The notes under the pieces: generated by a model
Databases searched by the model: none
The model's input: the letters and a program-made list of their open reading frames with translations, nothing else
Told to the model about the DNA's origin: nothing
Shown here: one piece after another, positions 7,528 through 14,413 of the stretch
How positions within the stretch are numbered: position 1 is the first letter of the stretch
Layout: every line of letters starts with the position of its first letter
Position numbers and translations under genes: made by a program
Origin: Ga0077555 sp031406575
Lineage (GTDB): Bacteria > Pseudomonadota > Alphaproteobacteria > Rhizobiales > Hyphomicrobiaceae
Direction of reading: 5' to 3'
Length of the DNA stretch: 16,651 nt
Assembly (NCBI GenBank): GCA_031406575.1
Contig: JANOHP010000115.1
Location: 1-16,651 of the forward strand

Positions 7528-9045
7528 TCACGGATCGAGGGGCACGGCGATGAAGCGCACATCACTCTTCCCTCCCTCGACGCGCAGCAGGATAGCCGGC
7601 CGGTTGGCGCGACGCACTTTGGCGATGCTCTTTATCAAGTCGTCGACCGTAGCAGTCGGGTCCTGCGCCGCCTCGACAATGACATCGCCGACCTTGATCC
7701 CCTTTTCGGCGGCCTTGCTCTTCGGATCGATCTCCGTGACCAGCAGGCCTTTGACTTTGGGATCGATTTTGTTCTTGGCGCGCAGGGCATCGTCGATGGG
7801 GGCGAGTGTCATCCCGAGCGTGCCCGTGCCATCCGGCTTGCTGCCGCCGCCACCGCTGGAATTTTTGGCAGCCGCGGCGTCGTCGGCATCCTCTTGCAGA
7901 TGGCCGACCGTGACCTTCAACGATATTTTCTGCCCTTTGCGCAGCACTTCCACGTCGACTGTCTTGCCGATCGGCGTTTGCGACACGAGGCGAGGCAAGC
8001 CGCGCGTCGACGTCACGTCCTTGCCGTCGAAGCGCACGATCACGTCGCCGGCGACGATGCCGGATTTGGCAGCCGGGGCATCGGGGGTGAGGCCGGAGAC
8101 GAGCGCGCCCGTGTTTTCCTTCACGCCCAGCGTTTCGGCGATGTCGTCCGTCACCGATTGAATTTTGACACCGAGCCAGCCGCGCCGTGTTTCTCCGAAC
8201 TCGCGCAGTTGGTCGACCACGGCGAGCGCCGTATCGGAGGGCACGGCGAAGCCGATGCCGATGGAGCCGCCCGAGGGGGAAATGATCGCCGTGTTCACAC
8301 CGATGACGTCGCCATCCATGTTGAACAGCGGACCACCCGAGTTGCCCTTGTTGATGGCGGCATCGGTCTGGAGGAAATCGTCGTAGGGGCCCGAGTTGAT
8401 GTCGCGTTGTTTGGCCGAAATGATGCCCACGCTCACCGAACCACCCAGGCCGAACGGATTGCCGATCGCCAGAACCCAGTCGCCGACCTTCATTTGCTCC
8501 GACGAGCCGAATTTGACGGCCGTGAGCGGCTTTTTCGGGGTCACCTTGAGGAGCGCGAGGTCCGTCTTGGTGTCCTTGCCCAGGACCTTGTCGACCTTCA
8601 GCTTGCTGCCGTCGGACAGGTTGACGACGATTTCGTCGGCGCCGTCGATGACGTGATTGTTGGTGACGATTAGGCCTTCCTTGGCGTCGATGATGAAGCC
8701 TGAACCCAGCGACGACGCTTTGCGATCCTGCTGCGGGCGCGCCCCGCGCTTCGAAAAGAAGTCGTCGAAGAATTCTTCGAAAGGCGAGCCTTTGGGCACA
8801 TTCGGCAGCGGCACGCCCTGCGGTCCCTTGACGGTTTGGCTGGTCGAGATGTTGACGACGGCGGCGGTCAAGCGCTCGGCGAGTGGCGAAACCGATTGCA
8901 GACCCACGCGACCCTGTGCGCCGACATTCACCGACAGCGCGAGTGCGCCGAGCACCAGTCCTAGTGCGCCGCCGGCCATCCAGCGCCCGAGCACACCGGC
9001 TCGGACCGGTCCAGCAGTGGCCCGTCGTTTCCGTGTCGCAATCAT
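7528..9045 (-). CDS. degP: DegP/HtrA (Do) family periplasmic serine protease
   Basis: This is a periplasmic ATP-independent protease/chaperone that handles misfolded envelope proteins. It has 505 residues: a basic N-terminus and hydrophobic signal or anchor segment (about 17-43, ending VGAQG), a trypsin-like domain, then two PDZ domains (about 288-385 and 410-495). The catalytic triad is complete: H131 in VTNNHVID, D162 in KTDLALLKV and S236 in GNSGGPLF. A Phe-rich stretch near 88-98 (SPFEEFFDDFF) corresponds to the Do-family LA-loop region. PDZ1 begins RRGWLGVKIQSV. ATG 9045 has GAGG eight bases upstream. The position after hflK-hflC-DUF2065 is the usual alphaproteobacterial arrangement. DegP versus DegQ cannot be distinguished here. 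Confidence 0.95.
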   Translation of the reverse strand: MIATRKRRATAGPVRAGVLGRWMAGGALGLVLGALALSVNVGAQGRVGLQSVSPLAERLTAAVVNISTSQTVKGPQGVPLPNVPKGSPFEEFFDDFFSKRGARPQQDRKASSLGSGFIIDAKEGLIVTNNHVIDGADEIVVNLSDGSKLKVDKVLGKDTKTDLALLKVTPKKPLTAVKFGSSEQMKVGDWVLAIGNPFGLGGSVSVGIISAKQRDINSGPYDDFLQTDAAINKGNSGGPLFNMDGDVIGVNTAIISPSGGSIGIGFAVPSDTALAVVDQLREFGETRRGWLGVKIQSVTDDIAETLGVKENTGALVSGLTPDAPAAKSGIVAGDVIVRFDGKDVTSTRGLPRLVSQTPIGKTVDVEVLRKGQKISLKVTVGHLQEDADDAAAAKNSSGGGGSKPDGTGTLGMTLAPIDDALRAKNKIDPKVKGLLVTEIDPKSKAAEKGIKVGDVIVEAAQDPTATVDDLIKSIAKVRRANRPAILLRVEGGKSDVRFIAVPLDP

Positions 9046-9103
9046 GACGCAAACCTCGCTTGGCTGGAGCTCGGAGCCTGCCAGGGGGATAGGGGAGAAC
9101 TAT

Positions 9104-9292
9104 TCACGTACCGCGCACACTCCACACCATAGCAACGCCGACGGCAATCGCCACGACACCTGCCAACCGCAAGGGCTGCTCGGGTATCGTGGCCAAGGCC
9201 TCGAGCATGCGACGGGCAAAGCCCGGCGAACTCGCCCAAATGAGGCCCTCGATCACCAGAACGAGGCCCAACGCGGTGACGAACTCGTCCAT
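9104..9292 (-). CDS. DUF2065 family small membrane protein (YjeT-like)
   Basis: This is a 62-residue protein with two hydrophobic helices (about residues 4-20 and 42-58) separated by a short hydrophilic turn containing ARRMLEALATIPEQPLR. Size, two-helix layout and the LVIEGL and RLAGVVAIAVGV segments match DUF2065, whose E. coli member YjeT is likewise encoded near hflKC. It starts 8 bases after the hflC stop and 58 bases before degP, so it is almost certainly part of the hflK-hflC-degP transcript. The ribosome binding site is weak, which suggests dependence on translation of hflC. Biochemical function is not known; a small accessory role in the HflKC membrane complex is only inferred from position. 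Confidence 0.85.
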   Translation of the reverse strand: MDEFVTALGLVLVIEGLIWASSPGFARRMLEALATIPEQPLRLAGVVAIAVGVAMVWSVRGT

Positions 9293-9300
9293 CTAGGCCA

Positions 9301-10203
9301 TCAAGGCCGCGCCTTCGTCGTCAGCGCTGGCGGGGAAGCACCGCCACCCGGATTGGAAAAATACCGCATGAACTCGCTGTCGGGCGAAATCAGGAGGCGC
9401 GTTTCACCCGGCTTGAAGCCAGCTTCGTAAGCCTGCATCGAGCGATAAAAACTGAAGAACTCCTGATCACGACCATAGGCTTCGGCAAAGATCCGGTTGC
9501 GCTCCGCATCACCTTCGCCGCGCATGATCTCGCCCTTACGTTGGGCTTCGGCGCGGATGACGGTGGCTTCGCGGTCGGCGGTGGCGCGAAGGCGGTTGGC
9601 TTCAGCAGCGCCGTCCGAGCGGAATTGCTGTGCTTCCCGCTGGCGTTCGGCGATCATGCGCTTGTAGACGGCATCGGCATTCTGCGGAGGTAAATCCGCG
9701 CGTTTGATGCGAACGTCCACCACCTCGATGCCGAAGTCCTTGCCTTCTTCGTTCACCTGTTTGGCGATGCGGTTCATCAGCTCTTCGCGTTTGTCGCGCA
9801 CGACTTCCTGGAACGTCGCTGCGCCCAGAACGCGCCGGATCGAGCTGTCGACGATGGGGCTGAGCCGGGACGCGACCATGCGCTCGTCGCGGATGGTTTC
9901 GTAGAACTTGAGCGGATCGACAATCTTGTAGCGTGTGAAGGCATCGATGTTTAGGCGCTTCTGGTCGGACGCCGAGACTTCCTGCTCCTTGGTATCGAGA
10001 TCCAGGATGCGCTTGTCGAAATAGTCGACCGTTTCGACGATCGGAATCTTCCAGTTGAGGCCCGGTGTCTGGATGACCCGTTTGAGCCTACCGAATTCCA
10101 GCACCAATGCCTGCTCATTCTGGTGAACGATGAAGAACGAGAAGTAGGCGATGACGGCGCCGCCGCCCAAGAGGAGCACCAGGGTGGACAAGAGAATGCG
10201 CAT
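9301..10203 (-). CDS. hflC: HflC, SPFH-domain subunit of the FtsH modulator complex
   Basis: HflC forms with HflK a large membrane complex that surrounds and modulates the FtsH protease. The 300-residue protein starts at ATG 10203 with a single N-terminal helix (about residues 4-25), followed by the SPFH/band-7 domain (NEQALVLEFGRLKRV) and a long Ala/Glu/Arg-rich coiled coil (about 190-250, EANRLRATADREATVIRAEA). The C-terminal AYGRDQEFFSFYRSMQAYE is characteristic of HflC. The frame stays open 26 codons upstream, but that stretch lies within the 3' end of hflK and is rejected. Only one base separates the hflK stop from this ATG, so translation is coupled. Confidence 0.95.
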   Translation of the reverse strand: MRILLSTLVLLLGGGAVIAYFSFFIVHQNEQALVLEFGRLKRVIQTPGLNWKIPIVETVDYFDKRILDLDTKEQEVSASDQKRLNIDAFTRYKIVDPLKFYETIRDERMVASRLSPIVDSSIRRVLGAATFQEVVRDKREELMNRIAKQVNEEGKDFGIEVVDVRIKRADLPPQNADAVYKRMIAERQREAQQFRSDGAAEANRLRATADREATVIRAEAQRKGEIMRGEGDAERNRIFAEAYGRDQEFFSFYRSMQAYEAGFKPGETRLLISPDSEFMRYFSNPGGGASPPALTTKARP

Positions 10204-10204
10204 C

Positions 10205-11377
10205 TCAATTACTCCCTGCGGGCTTTGCCGTGCGGCCGAGTTGCTCGAGGGGGAGGTAGGGAACGACCCCCTGGCTGCCACCCGCTTTGGGATCGATGAT
10301 CACCTTTTCGGCGCCGTTGAGGACCCGCTCCATCGTTTCGAGGAACATACGGCGGCGCGTCACGTCCGGTGCCTTGGCGTAAGCTTCGTAAATCTTGAGG
10401 AAACGAGCCGCCTGACCGTTGGCTTCGGCGACGGTTTGCTGCTTGTAACCCTCGGCGAGCTGGAGAATACGGTCCCCATCGCCCTTCGCCTCGGGAACGA
10501 CCTTGTTGGCGTAGGTGTTGGCTTCGTTCTGAAGCTGTTCTTTGTTGGCGCGAGCCGCCTGTACGTCGCGGAAGGCTTCGATCACTTGGTTGGGTGGATC
10601 GACTTTCTGGAGCGTCACACCGTCGATGCGAATGCCCGAGGCATAGGTGTCCAGAACCGTCTGGATGAGCTTCTGCACTTCGGCTTCCGTTTTCTGGCGG
10701 GCCTCGGTCAGCAGGGGAGCGATGTTCGACTGGCCGACGATTTCGCGCATCGCGCTCTCGGCAACCTCTTTCACCGTCGTATGGGGGTCTTTGATGTTGA
10801 ACAGGTATTGTTGGGCATCGCGGATGCGCCAGTACACCACGAACTGGAGGTCGACGATGTTCTCGTCGCCGGTCAGCATGTGGCTCTCGGGAACCGATGA
10901 GCCGGCCTGGAACGCGCGCCCACCCGATGGCGTAGACCGGAATCCGATTTCGATGATGTTCTGTCGCGTGACCGTGGGTTTGTAGACCTCTTCGATCGGG
11001 GGCGGCAGGCGGAAGTGGAGACCCGGCGGTTCCTGGCGAACGAATTGGCCGAAGCGCATGACGACGCCCAGTTCATCGGGATTGACGCGGAACGTGAAGG
11101 CCCAAAAGCAGATCAGCGCCACGAGCGGCGCTGCAATCAACAGCAACACGGGGCCGGGCAGACCCGAGCCCTGCATCGTCTGCTTGATGCGGTCCTGGCT
11201 GCGCTTGAGGAGCTGCTCGAGGTCTGGGGGTTGTCCACCACCACCACCACCACCACCACCTCCACCACCACCGCCGCCCGAGGGACCCTGCCCCCAAGGC
11301 CCGCCGCCACCGCCGCCGCCACCGCCGCCGCCGCTTTTCCAGCCGCCGCCGCCGCCACTCTGATTGCTCCAAGGCAT
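10205..11377 (-). CDS. hflK: HflK, SPFH-domain subunit of the FtsH modulator complex
   Basis: HflK is the partner of HflC. The 390-residue protein has a cytoplasmic Gly-rich N-terminus (residues 1-50), a membrane helix at about 75-96 (GPVLLLIAAPLVALICFWAF), an SPFH domain starting NPDELGVVMRFGQF, and a coiled coil near 255-320 (ARANKEQLQNEANTYANKV). The C-terminus is short. Glycine-rich N-termini are usual for HflK, but here there are uninterrupted runs of 11 and 15 glycines (residues 16-26 and 34-48). ATG 11377 is preceded by AGAGG about 12 bases upstream. It is the first gene of the hflK-hflC-DUF2065-degP group, following a 256-base gap. Confidence 0.95.
   Translation of the reverse strand: MPWSNQSGGGGGWKSGGGGGGGGGGGPWGQGPSGGGGGGGGGGGGGGGQPPDLEQLLKRSQDRIKQTMQGSGLPGPVLLLIAAPLVALICFWAFTFRVNPDELGVVMRFGQFVRQEPPGLHFRLPPPIEEVYKPTVTRQNIIEIGFRSTPSGGRAFQAGSSVPESHMLTGDENIVDLQFVVYWRIRDAQQYLFNIKDPHTTVKEVAESAMREIVGQSNIAPLLTEARQKTEAEVQKLIQTVLDTYASGIRIDGVTLQKVDPPNQVIEAFRDVQAARANKEQLQNEANTYANKVVPEAKGDGDRILQLAEGYKQQTVAEANGQAARFLKIYEAYAKAPDVTRRRMFLETMERVLNGAEKVIIDPKAGGSQGVVPYLPLEQLGRTAKPAGSN
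11234..11278 (-). repeat. Glycine-codon triplet repeat in hflK (GGT-rich, 15 units)
   Basis: Fifteen consecutive glycine codons encode HflK residues 34-48. On the plus strand they read TCC, eight ACC, TCC, three ACC and two GCC. The eight identical ACC (GGT) units form a perfect trinucleotide microsatellite. Changes in copy number would stay in frame and alter only linker length. Confidence 0.9.
11300..11332 (-). repeat. Glycine-codon triplet repeat in hflK (GGC-rich, 11 units)
   Basis: Eleven consecutive glycine codons encode HflK residues 16-26. They are mostly GGC (GCC on the plus strand) with two GGT and one GGG. It is separated from the second tract by PWGQGPS. Codon interruptions make it less perfect than the GGT tract. 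Confidence 0.85.
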
Positions 11378-11529
11378 CTTGTTTTACCGCCTCTGACGTT
11401 TCGTTTGGTCGCCTATTCAGTCGGCCATGCGCGCAGATGGTCGCCCGTCACCTCGCCCCTGTCGGATCGTTTGATCCGGGGTGTGTGACGATCGCGCCGA
11501 CCGATCGGCAAATTTACACGTGGACCGAG

Positions 11530-11558
11530 CTTATAGGGCCGGGATCTAGCCCATGCAA
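11530..11558 (-). promoter_or_regulatory. Candidate promoter for hflK operon
   Basis: On the minus strand TTGCAT (11558-11553) and TATAAG (11535-11530) are separated by 17 bases, a reasonable sigma-70-like pair pointing at hflK. It would give a leader of roughly 145 bases. That leader holds two short perfect hairpins, GCCGA/TCGGC (11496-11509) and CGGATC/GATCCG (11463-11478, loop GTTT). The -35 matches the consensus poorly. I looked for a heat-shock (sigma-32-like) promoter: CCCCATAT occurs on this strand near 11572-11580, but no matching -35 is visible. Confidence 0.35.
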
Positions 11559-11633
11559 ATTAACAAGCATCAATATGGGGGTGGCTGCTGGGCTCGCCAC
11601 GCTCTCTTTACGGTCGCCGTCGATGAGGATCGT

Positions 11634-12164
11634 CTACAACCCGACCGCTCTTCCCGCCCGCTCGTATAGGGTTAGCGTAGCCTTATGATCGTCGCGAGGA
11701 TCGGGGCTTATGGGCTCTTGCTTCGTCTCGCTCCAGTCTGTTGGAGCCAGCGGGGGGAAGGTGATGTCGCCCTGCGGATTTGCGTGGATGCGGGTGAGGT
11801 AGACCCGATCCGCCAGAGGCAGCGCCAGCGCGAATATGTCTGCGCCACCGATGATCATGATCTCATCGGCACCCCGCGCTGCGGCGAACCGATGTGCCAT
11901 CTGCAAGGCCTCGTCGAGCGACGTGGCGACGGTCACGCCCGGCGCCAGGAAGCTCGCATCACGCGTCACGACGATGTTGTCGCGACCATCCAGGGCCTTG
12001 CCGATGGAAGCGAATGTACGGCGCCCCATGATGATCGGCTTAGCCAGGGTCAGGCGCCGAAAAACCTTCAAGTCGGACGGCATGCGCCACGGTAACTGCC
12101 CGCCGCGACCGATCACGTCATTCTCGGCGACGGCGACGACGAGGGATATGTAAGTGTCAGGCAC
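11634..12164 (-). CDS. folA: Dihydrofolate reductase
   Basis: DHFR reduces dihydrofolate to tetrahydrofolate with NADPH and so recycles the product of ThyA. From GTG 12164 the protein has 176 residues. Visible family features are the N-terminal strand ISLVVAVAENDVIG, the active-site loop GGQLPWRMPSDLK (with W26 and D31, equivalent to E. coli W22 and D27), the NADPH-binding IIMGRRTFASIG, and DEIMIIGGADIF with the Gly-Gly of the cofactor site. The frame is also open to GTG 12182, but only GTG 12164 has a nearby GAGAG (six bases). This start overlaps the lipoprotein stop by eight bases (GTGCCTGA), suggesting coupled translation. No clear intrinsic terminator follows. Confidence 0.93.
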   Translation of the reverse strand: MPDTYISLVVAVAENDVIGRGGQLPWRMPSDLKVFRRLTLAKPIIMGRRTFASIGKALDGRDNIVVTRDASFLAPGVTVATSLDEALQMAHRFAAARGADEIMIIGGADIFALALPLADRVYLTRIHANPQGDITFPPLAPTDWSETKQEPISPDPRDDHKATLTLYERAGRAVGL

Positions 12165-12573
12165 GCGGTTCTCTCGGCTCACGCTCGCGTCGGGGTGGTG
12201 CGGATTGCTGGCGCATTTGCAGGCCGCAATTCTTGCTTATCGCCACTTTTTCGATCGTTTCGAACTCGCCTTTCAGCCGCGATAGCTCAGCGGTTGTTTG
12301 ATCGTTGCCGCCGACTAGAAATGCTGCCGGCCAGAATATGATGATCGCAGCCGTCGTGGCGATTGCATCATTGGTGGCCTTCTGATCTTGGGCACCTGAA
12401 ACTTGAGCGACGCGGGCAGATATCCGCTGTGCTTCCTCAGCCAATTGCGCGCAGCTATAGCTTTGATACTGAAGCGGTGACGCATATTGCGCGGCGATTT
12501 TATCCGATGATGAGGCGCATGCGCCGACACCGGCAAGCAACGCCGCAGCCGTCATGAAAAAAAATTTACCCAT
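12157..12573 (-). CDS. Small lipoprotein, function unknown
   Basis: This 138-residue protein has a signal peptide ending in a lipobox (AGVGAC), so lipidation at C19 is expected. The mature part begins ASSSDKIAAQY and includes YQSYSCAQLAEEAQRISARVAQVSG, probably helical. A strongly hydrophobic segment follows (about residues 72-88, ATTAAIIIFWPAAFLVGG), then NDQTTAELSRLKGEFETIEKVAISKNCG, another helix that could form a coiled coil. The C-terminal tail is Arg/Pro/Glu-rich. I recognise this as a widespread conserved lipoprotein type but know no function. GGAGAGAG lies about 10 bases before ATG 12573. The gene is clearly lower in GC than its neighbours and interrupts thyA and folA, so acquisition by transfer is plausible. 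It overlaps the folA start. Confidence 0.82.
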   Translation of the reverse strand: MGKFFFMTAAALLAGVGACASSSDKIAAQYASPLQYQSYSCAQLAEEAQRISARVAQVSGAQDQKATNDAIATTAAIIIFWPAAFLVGGNDQTTAELSRLKGEFETIEKVAISKNCGLQMRQQSAPPRREREPREPRA

Positions 12574-12589
12574 CGGACCGAACTCTCTC

Positions 12590-12608
12590 CGAAAATTATT
12601 TTCGAAAA
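12590..12608. promoter_or_regulatory. Overlapping AT-rich palindromes upstream of the lipoprotein gene
   Basis: CGAAAA-TTA-TTTTCG (12590-12604) is a perfect six-base-arm inverted repeat, and TTTTCGAAAA (12599-12608) is a perfect ten-base palindrome sharing its right arm. On the minus strand the first one ends directly against the Shine-Dalgarno GGAGAGAG of the lipoprotein gene. It could be an operator or a leader hairpin. It lacks the GC stem and U-run of an intrinsic terminator for thyA. Confidence 0.35.
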
Positions 12609-12663
12609 ATAGCCTGAGATGCCCTGCTGGCTCCGACTAGTGTAGTTTAGTCACACTGTTGCC

Positions 12664-13458
12664 TTAAACCGCCACCGGCGCCCTTATCAAGGGATGCGGG
12701 TCATAGCCGACGACCTCGATGTCTTCTGCTCGGAACTCGAAAATCGACGTGACCTCTGGATTGAGGCGCACCGCCGGCAGCGCGCGCGGGGCGCGCGAGA
12801 GCTGGAGATCGGCCTGCTCGAGGTGGTTCAGGTACAGGTGGGCATCCCCCAGCGTGTGCACGAATTCGCCCGGTTTAAGGCCCGTCACCTGCGCCATCAT
12901 CAGCGTCAGCAGGGCATAACTCGCGATGTTGAATGGCACGCCCAGGAAAATATCCGCCGAGCGCTGGTAGAGTTGGCACGAGAGGCGCCCGTCAGCCACG
13001 TAGAATTGGAACAGGCAGTGGCAGGGGGCCAAGGCCATGTCGGGCAACTCCGTGGGGTTCCAGGCTGTCACGATGATTCGCCGGCTGTGGGGATTGCGCC
13101 TGATGGTGTCGATCGCCACGCTGATTTGATCGATACCGCTGGGGCCGGGTGCTCCCCAGGAGCGCCACTGCTTGCCGTAGACGGGCCCCAGATTGCCCTC
13201 TGCGTTCGCCCACTCGTTCCAGATCGAGACGCCGTGTTTCTTCAAATAAGTAATGTTGGTGTCGCCGGCCAGAAACCAAATCAACTCATGCACGATCGAT
13301 TTGACGTGTACGCGCTTGGTCGTGACCAGCGGGAAGCCGTCCGCCAGATCGAAGCGCATCTGATGGCCGAACACACTGAGCGTGCCCGTGCCGGTGCGAT
13401 CGGTTTTCCGGGTGCCGTGGTCGCGCACATGGCGCATGAGGTCGAGATACTGGTGCAT
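12664..13458 (-). CDS. thyA: Thymidylate synthase
   Basis: ThyA methylates dUMP to dTMP with methylenetetrahydrofolate, releasing dihydrofolate. The protein has 264 residues, the same length as E. coli ThyA. The catalytic cysteine is C146 in LAPCHCLFQF. Phosphate-binding arginines R21 (DRTGTGT) and R126-R127 (SRRIIV) are in place, as are RSADIFLGVPFNIASYALL and GDAHLYLNH. ATG 13458 is preceded by CGGAG four bases upstream. It is followed by a 90-base gap, the lipoprotein and folA, and preceded 63 bases upstream by the CPBP protease gene on the same strand. The residues suggest an active enzyme. Confidence 0.97.
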   Translation of the reverse strand: MHQYLDLMRHVRDHGTRKTDRTGTGTLSVFGHQMRFDLADGFPLVTTKRVHVKSIVHELIWFLAGDTNITYLKKHGVSIWNEWANAEGNLGPVYGKQWRSWGAPGPSGIDQISVAIDTIRRNPHSRRIIVTAWNPTELPDMALAPCHCLFQFYVADGRLSCQLYQRSADIFLGVPFNIASYALLTLMMAQVTGLKPGEFVHTLGDAHLYLNHLEQADLQLSRAPRALPAVRLNPEVTSIFEFRAEDIEVVGYDPHPLIRAPVAV

Positions 13459-13521
13459 TGGGCTCCGTTACAGGGATTCTCGCGCCAGCACACGCCGGCA
13501 GCGGGCGGTCTCCACAGGTCG

Positions 13522-14262
13522 TCAGGCAATCCAGCGCAACACCATGAACAAGCTCGCATTATAAACGGCATGGCAGAAGAGCGGTACGAGCAGACTGCCG
13601 GTGCGTTTCAGGGTCCACGACAAGTACATGCCGATGACGAACACCTCGATCATGCCGATTGCCGAGTAGGACGCATGCAGCATCGTCCAGCTCAGCGCCA
13701 CGAGGGTGGCTGACGGCCAATACCCCAACCGCGAACTGCCCACAGAGGAGAGCAGAAAGCCGCGAAACAGTAGCTCTTCCGAGAGCGGCGCGCCGATGGC
13801 AATGGCCAGGGCCGGAAGCAACCAGTTGGGCTGCTGGACCAAGTCTTTGAAGAGCATGAAGTCGCGCAGTACGGCGTCGGGGGCCACTGCCCAGGTGACG
13901 GCATTGACCGTGATGAGAAGTGGCAGCATGACCAACAGTGCCAGGACATAGCTGCGGAGCCCGCCGTCCGGCTCGACCAAGCGAAGCTGCCGGGTCGGGT
14001 TGGAGCGAAACATATAAGCGGCCAATACCGTCAGCACGATGGTGCCGATCTGGCCGGCAAGCAGCAGGCGCATATCGAGCGGCTCTATTTGGCTCAGAAT
14101 TTCGCCGATCGACGCGTTGGGCGGCCCGGAGACCAGGACGACGACGCCGATACCCAATGCCTGACCCAACAGGAAGATCAGGAGCGCCGCTGGTGCGGCC
14201 CAGGTCCACGGCCAGGACGAGCCGGGCTGCCATGTGGGCGAGCCGCGAAGGAATGCACGCAT
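13522..14262 (-). CDS. CPBP family intramembrane glutamic endopeptidase (CAAX protease-like)
   Basis: This is a polytopic membrane protein of about 246 residues with the three motifs of the CPBP (Abi/Rce1-like) family: EELLFRG (E162, E163, R167), the second-motif histidine in SWTMLHASYS (H196) and HAVYN (H231, N235). All proposed catalytic residues are present. About seven or eight hydrophobic segments are visible. Bacterial substrates of this family are mostly unknown; roles in peptide processing and bacteriocin immunity are described for some. The frame is open to GTG 14319, but neither start has a convincing ribosome binding site. ATG 14262 starts just before the first helix and is preferred. 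It is divergent from the tmRNA gene and upstream of thyA. Confidence 0.87.
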   Translation of the reverse strand: MRAFLRGSPTWQPGSSWPWTWAAPAALLIFLLGQALGIGVVVLVSGPPNASIGEILSQIEPLDMRLLLAGQIGTIVLTVLAAYMFRSNPTRQLRLVEPDGGLRSYVLALLVMLPLLITVNAVTWAVAPDAVLRDFMLFKDLVQQPNWLLPALAIAIGAPLSEELLFRGFLLSSVGSSRLGYWPSATLVALSWTMLHASYSAIGMIEVFVIGMYLSWTLKRTGSLLVPLFCHAVYNASLFMVLRWIA

Positions 14263-14378
14263 GGGGCAGCTGCTTTCTCGATCGAAGGAGGCCAGGGTCG
14301 ACGGCGGAGTCTGATACACCGAAAACGCGTTCGGGCACCCTGGAGATCAACCTTTCGTGGCGGTGCTGATACAGCGTC

Positions 14379-14407
14379 TTTCAATTGAGGGCCGCTCCCC
14401 CTATATT
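14379..14407 (+). promoter_or_regulatory. Candidate promoter of the tmRNA gene
   Basis: A good -10 hexamer TATATT (14402-14407) lies 17 bases after TTTCAA (14379-14384), a weak -35. The predicted transcription start, about 14413-14415, falls exactly at the base of the hairpin that begins the tmRNA acceptor segment, which supports the assignment. Confidence 0.5.
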
Positions 14408-14413
14408 GGGCAT

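Noticed and set aside
7562..9052. Second long minus-strand frame across degP
   Set aside because: It runs in another frame of the same strand, is Arg-rich and has no motifs, whereas the accepted frame carries the complete catalytic triad and PDZ domains.
10204..10281. N-terminal extension of hflC by 26 codons
   Set aside because: It lies within the hflK coding region; ATG 10203 follows the hflK stop by one base and starts directly at the membrane helix as in other HflC proteins.
11234..11332. Regular short repeats that might suggest a repeat array or CRISPR
   Set aside because: They are triplet glycine codons inside hflK without spacers.
12694..13713. Plus-strand frame of 339 codons opposite thyA
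   Set aside because: It is antisense to thymidylate synthase, which has all catalytic residues; its composition is that of a shadow frame.
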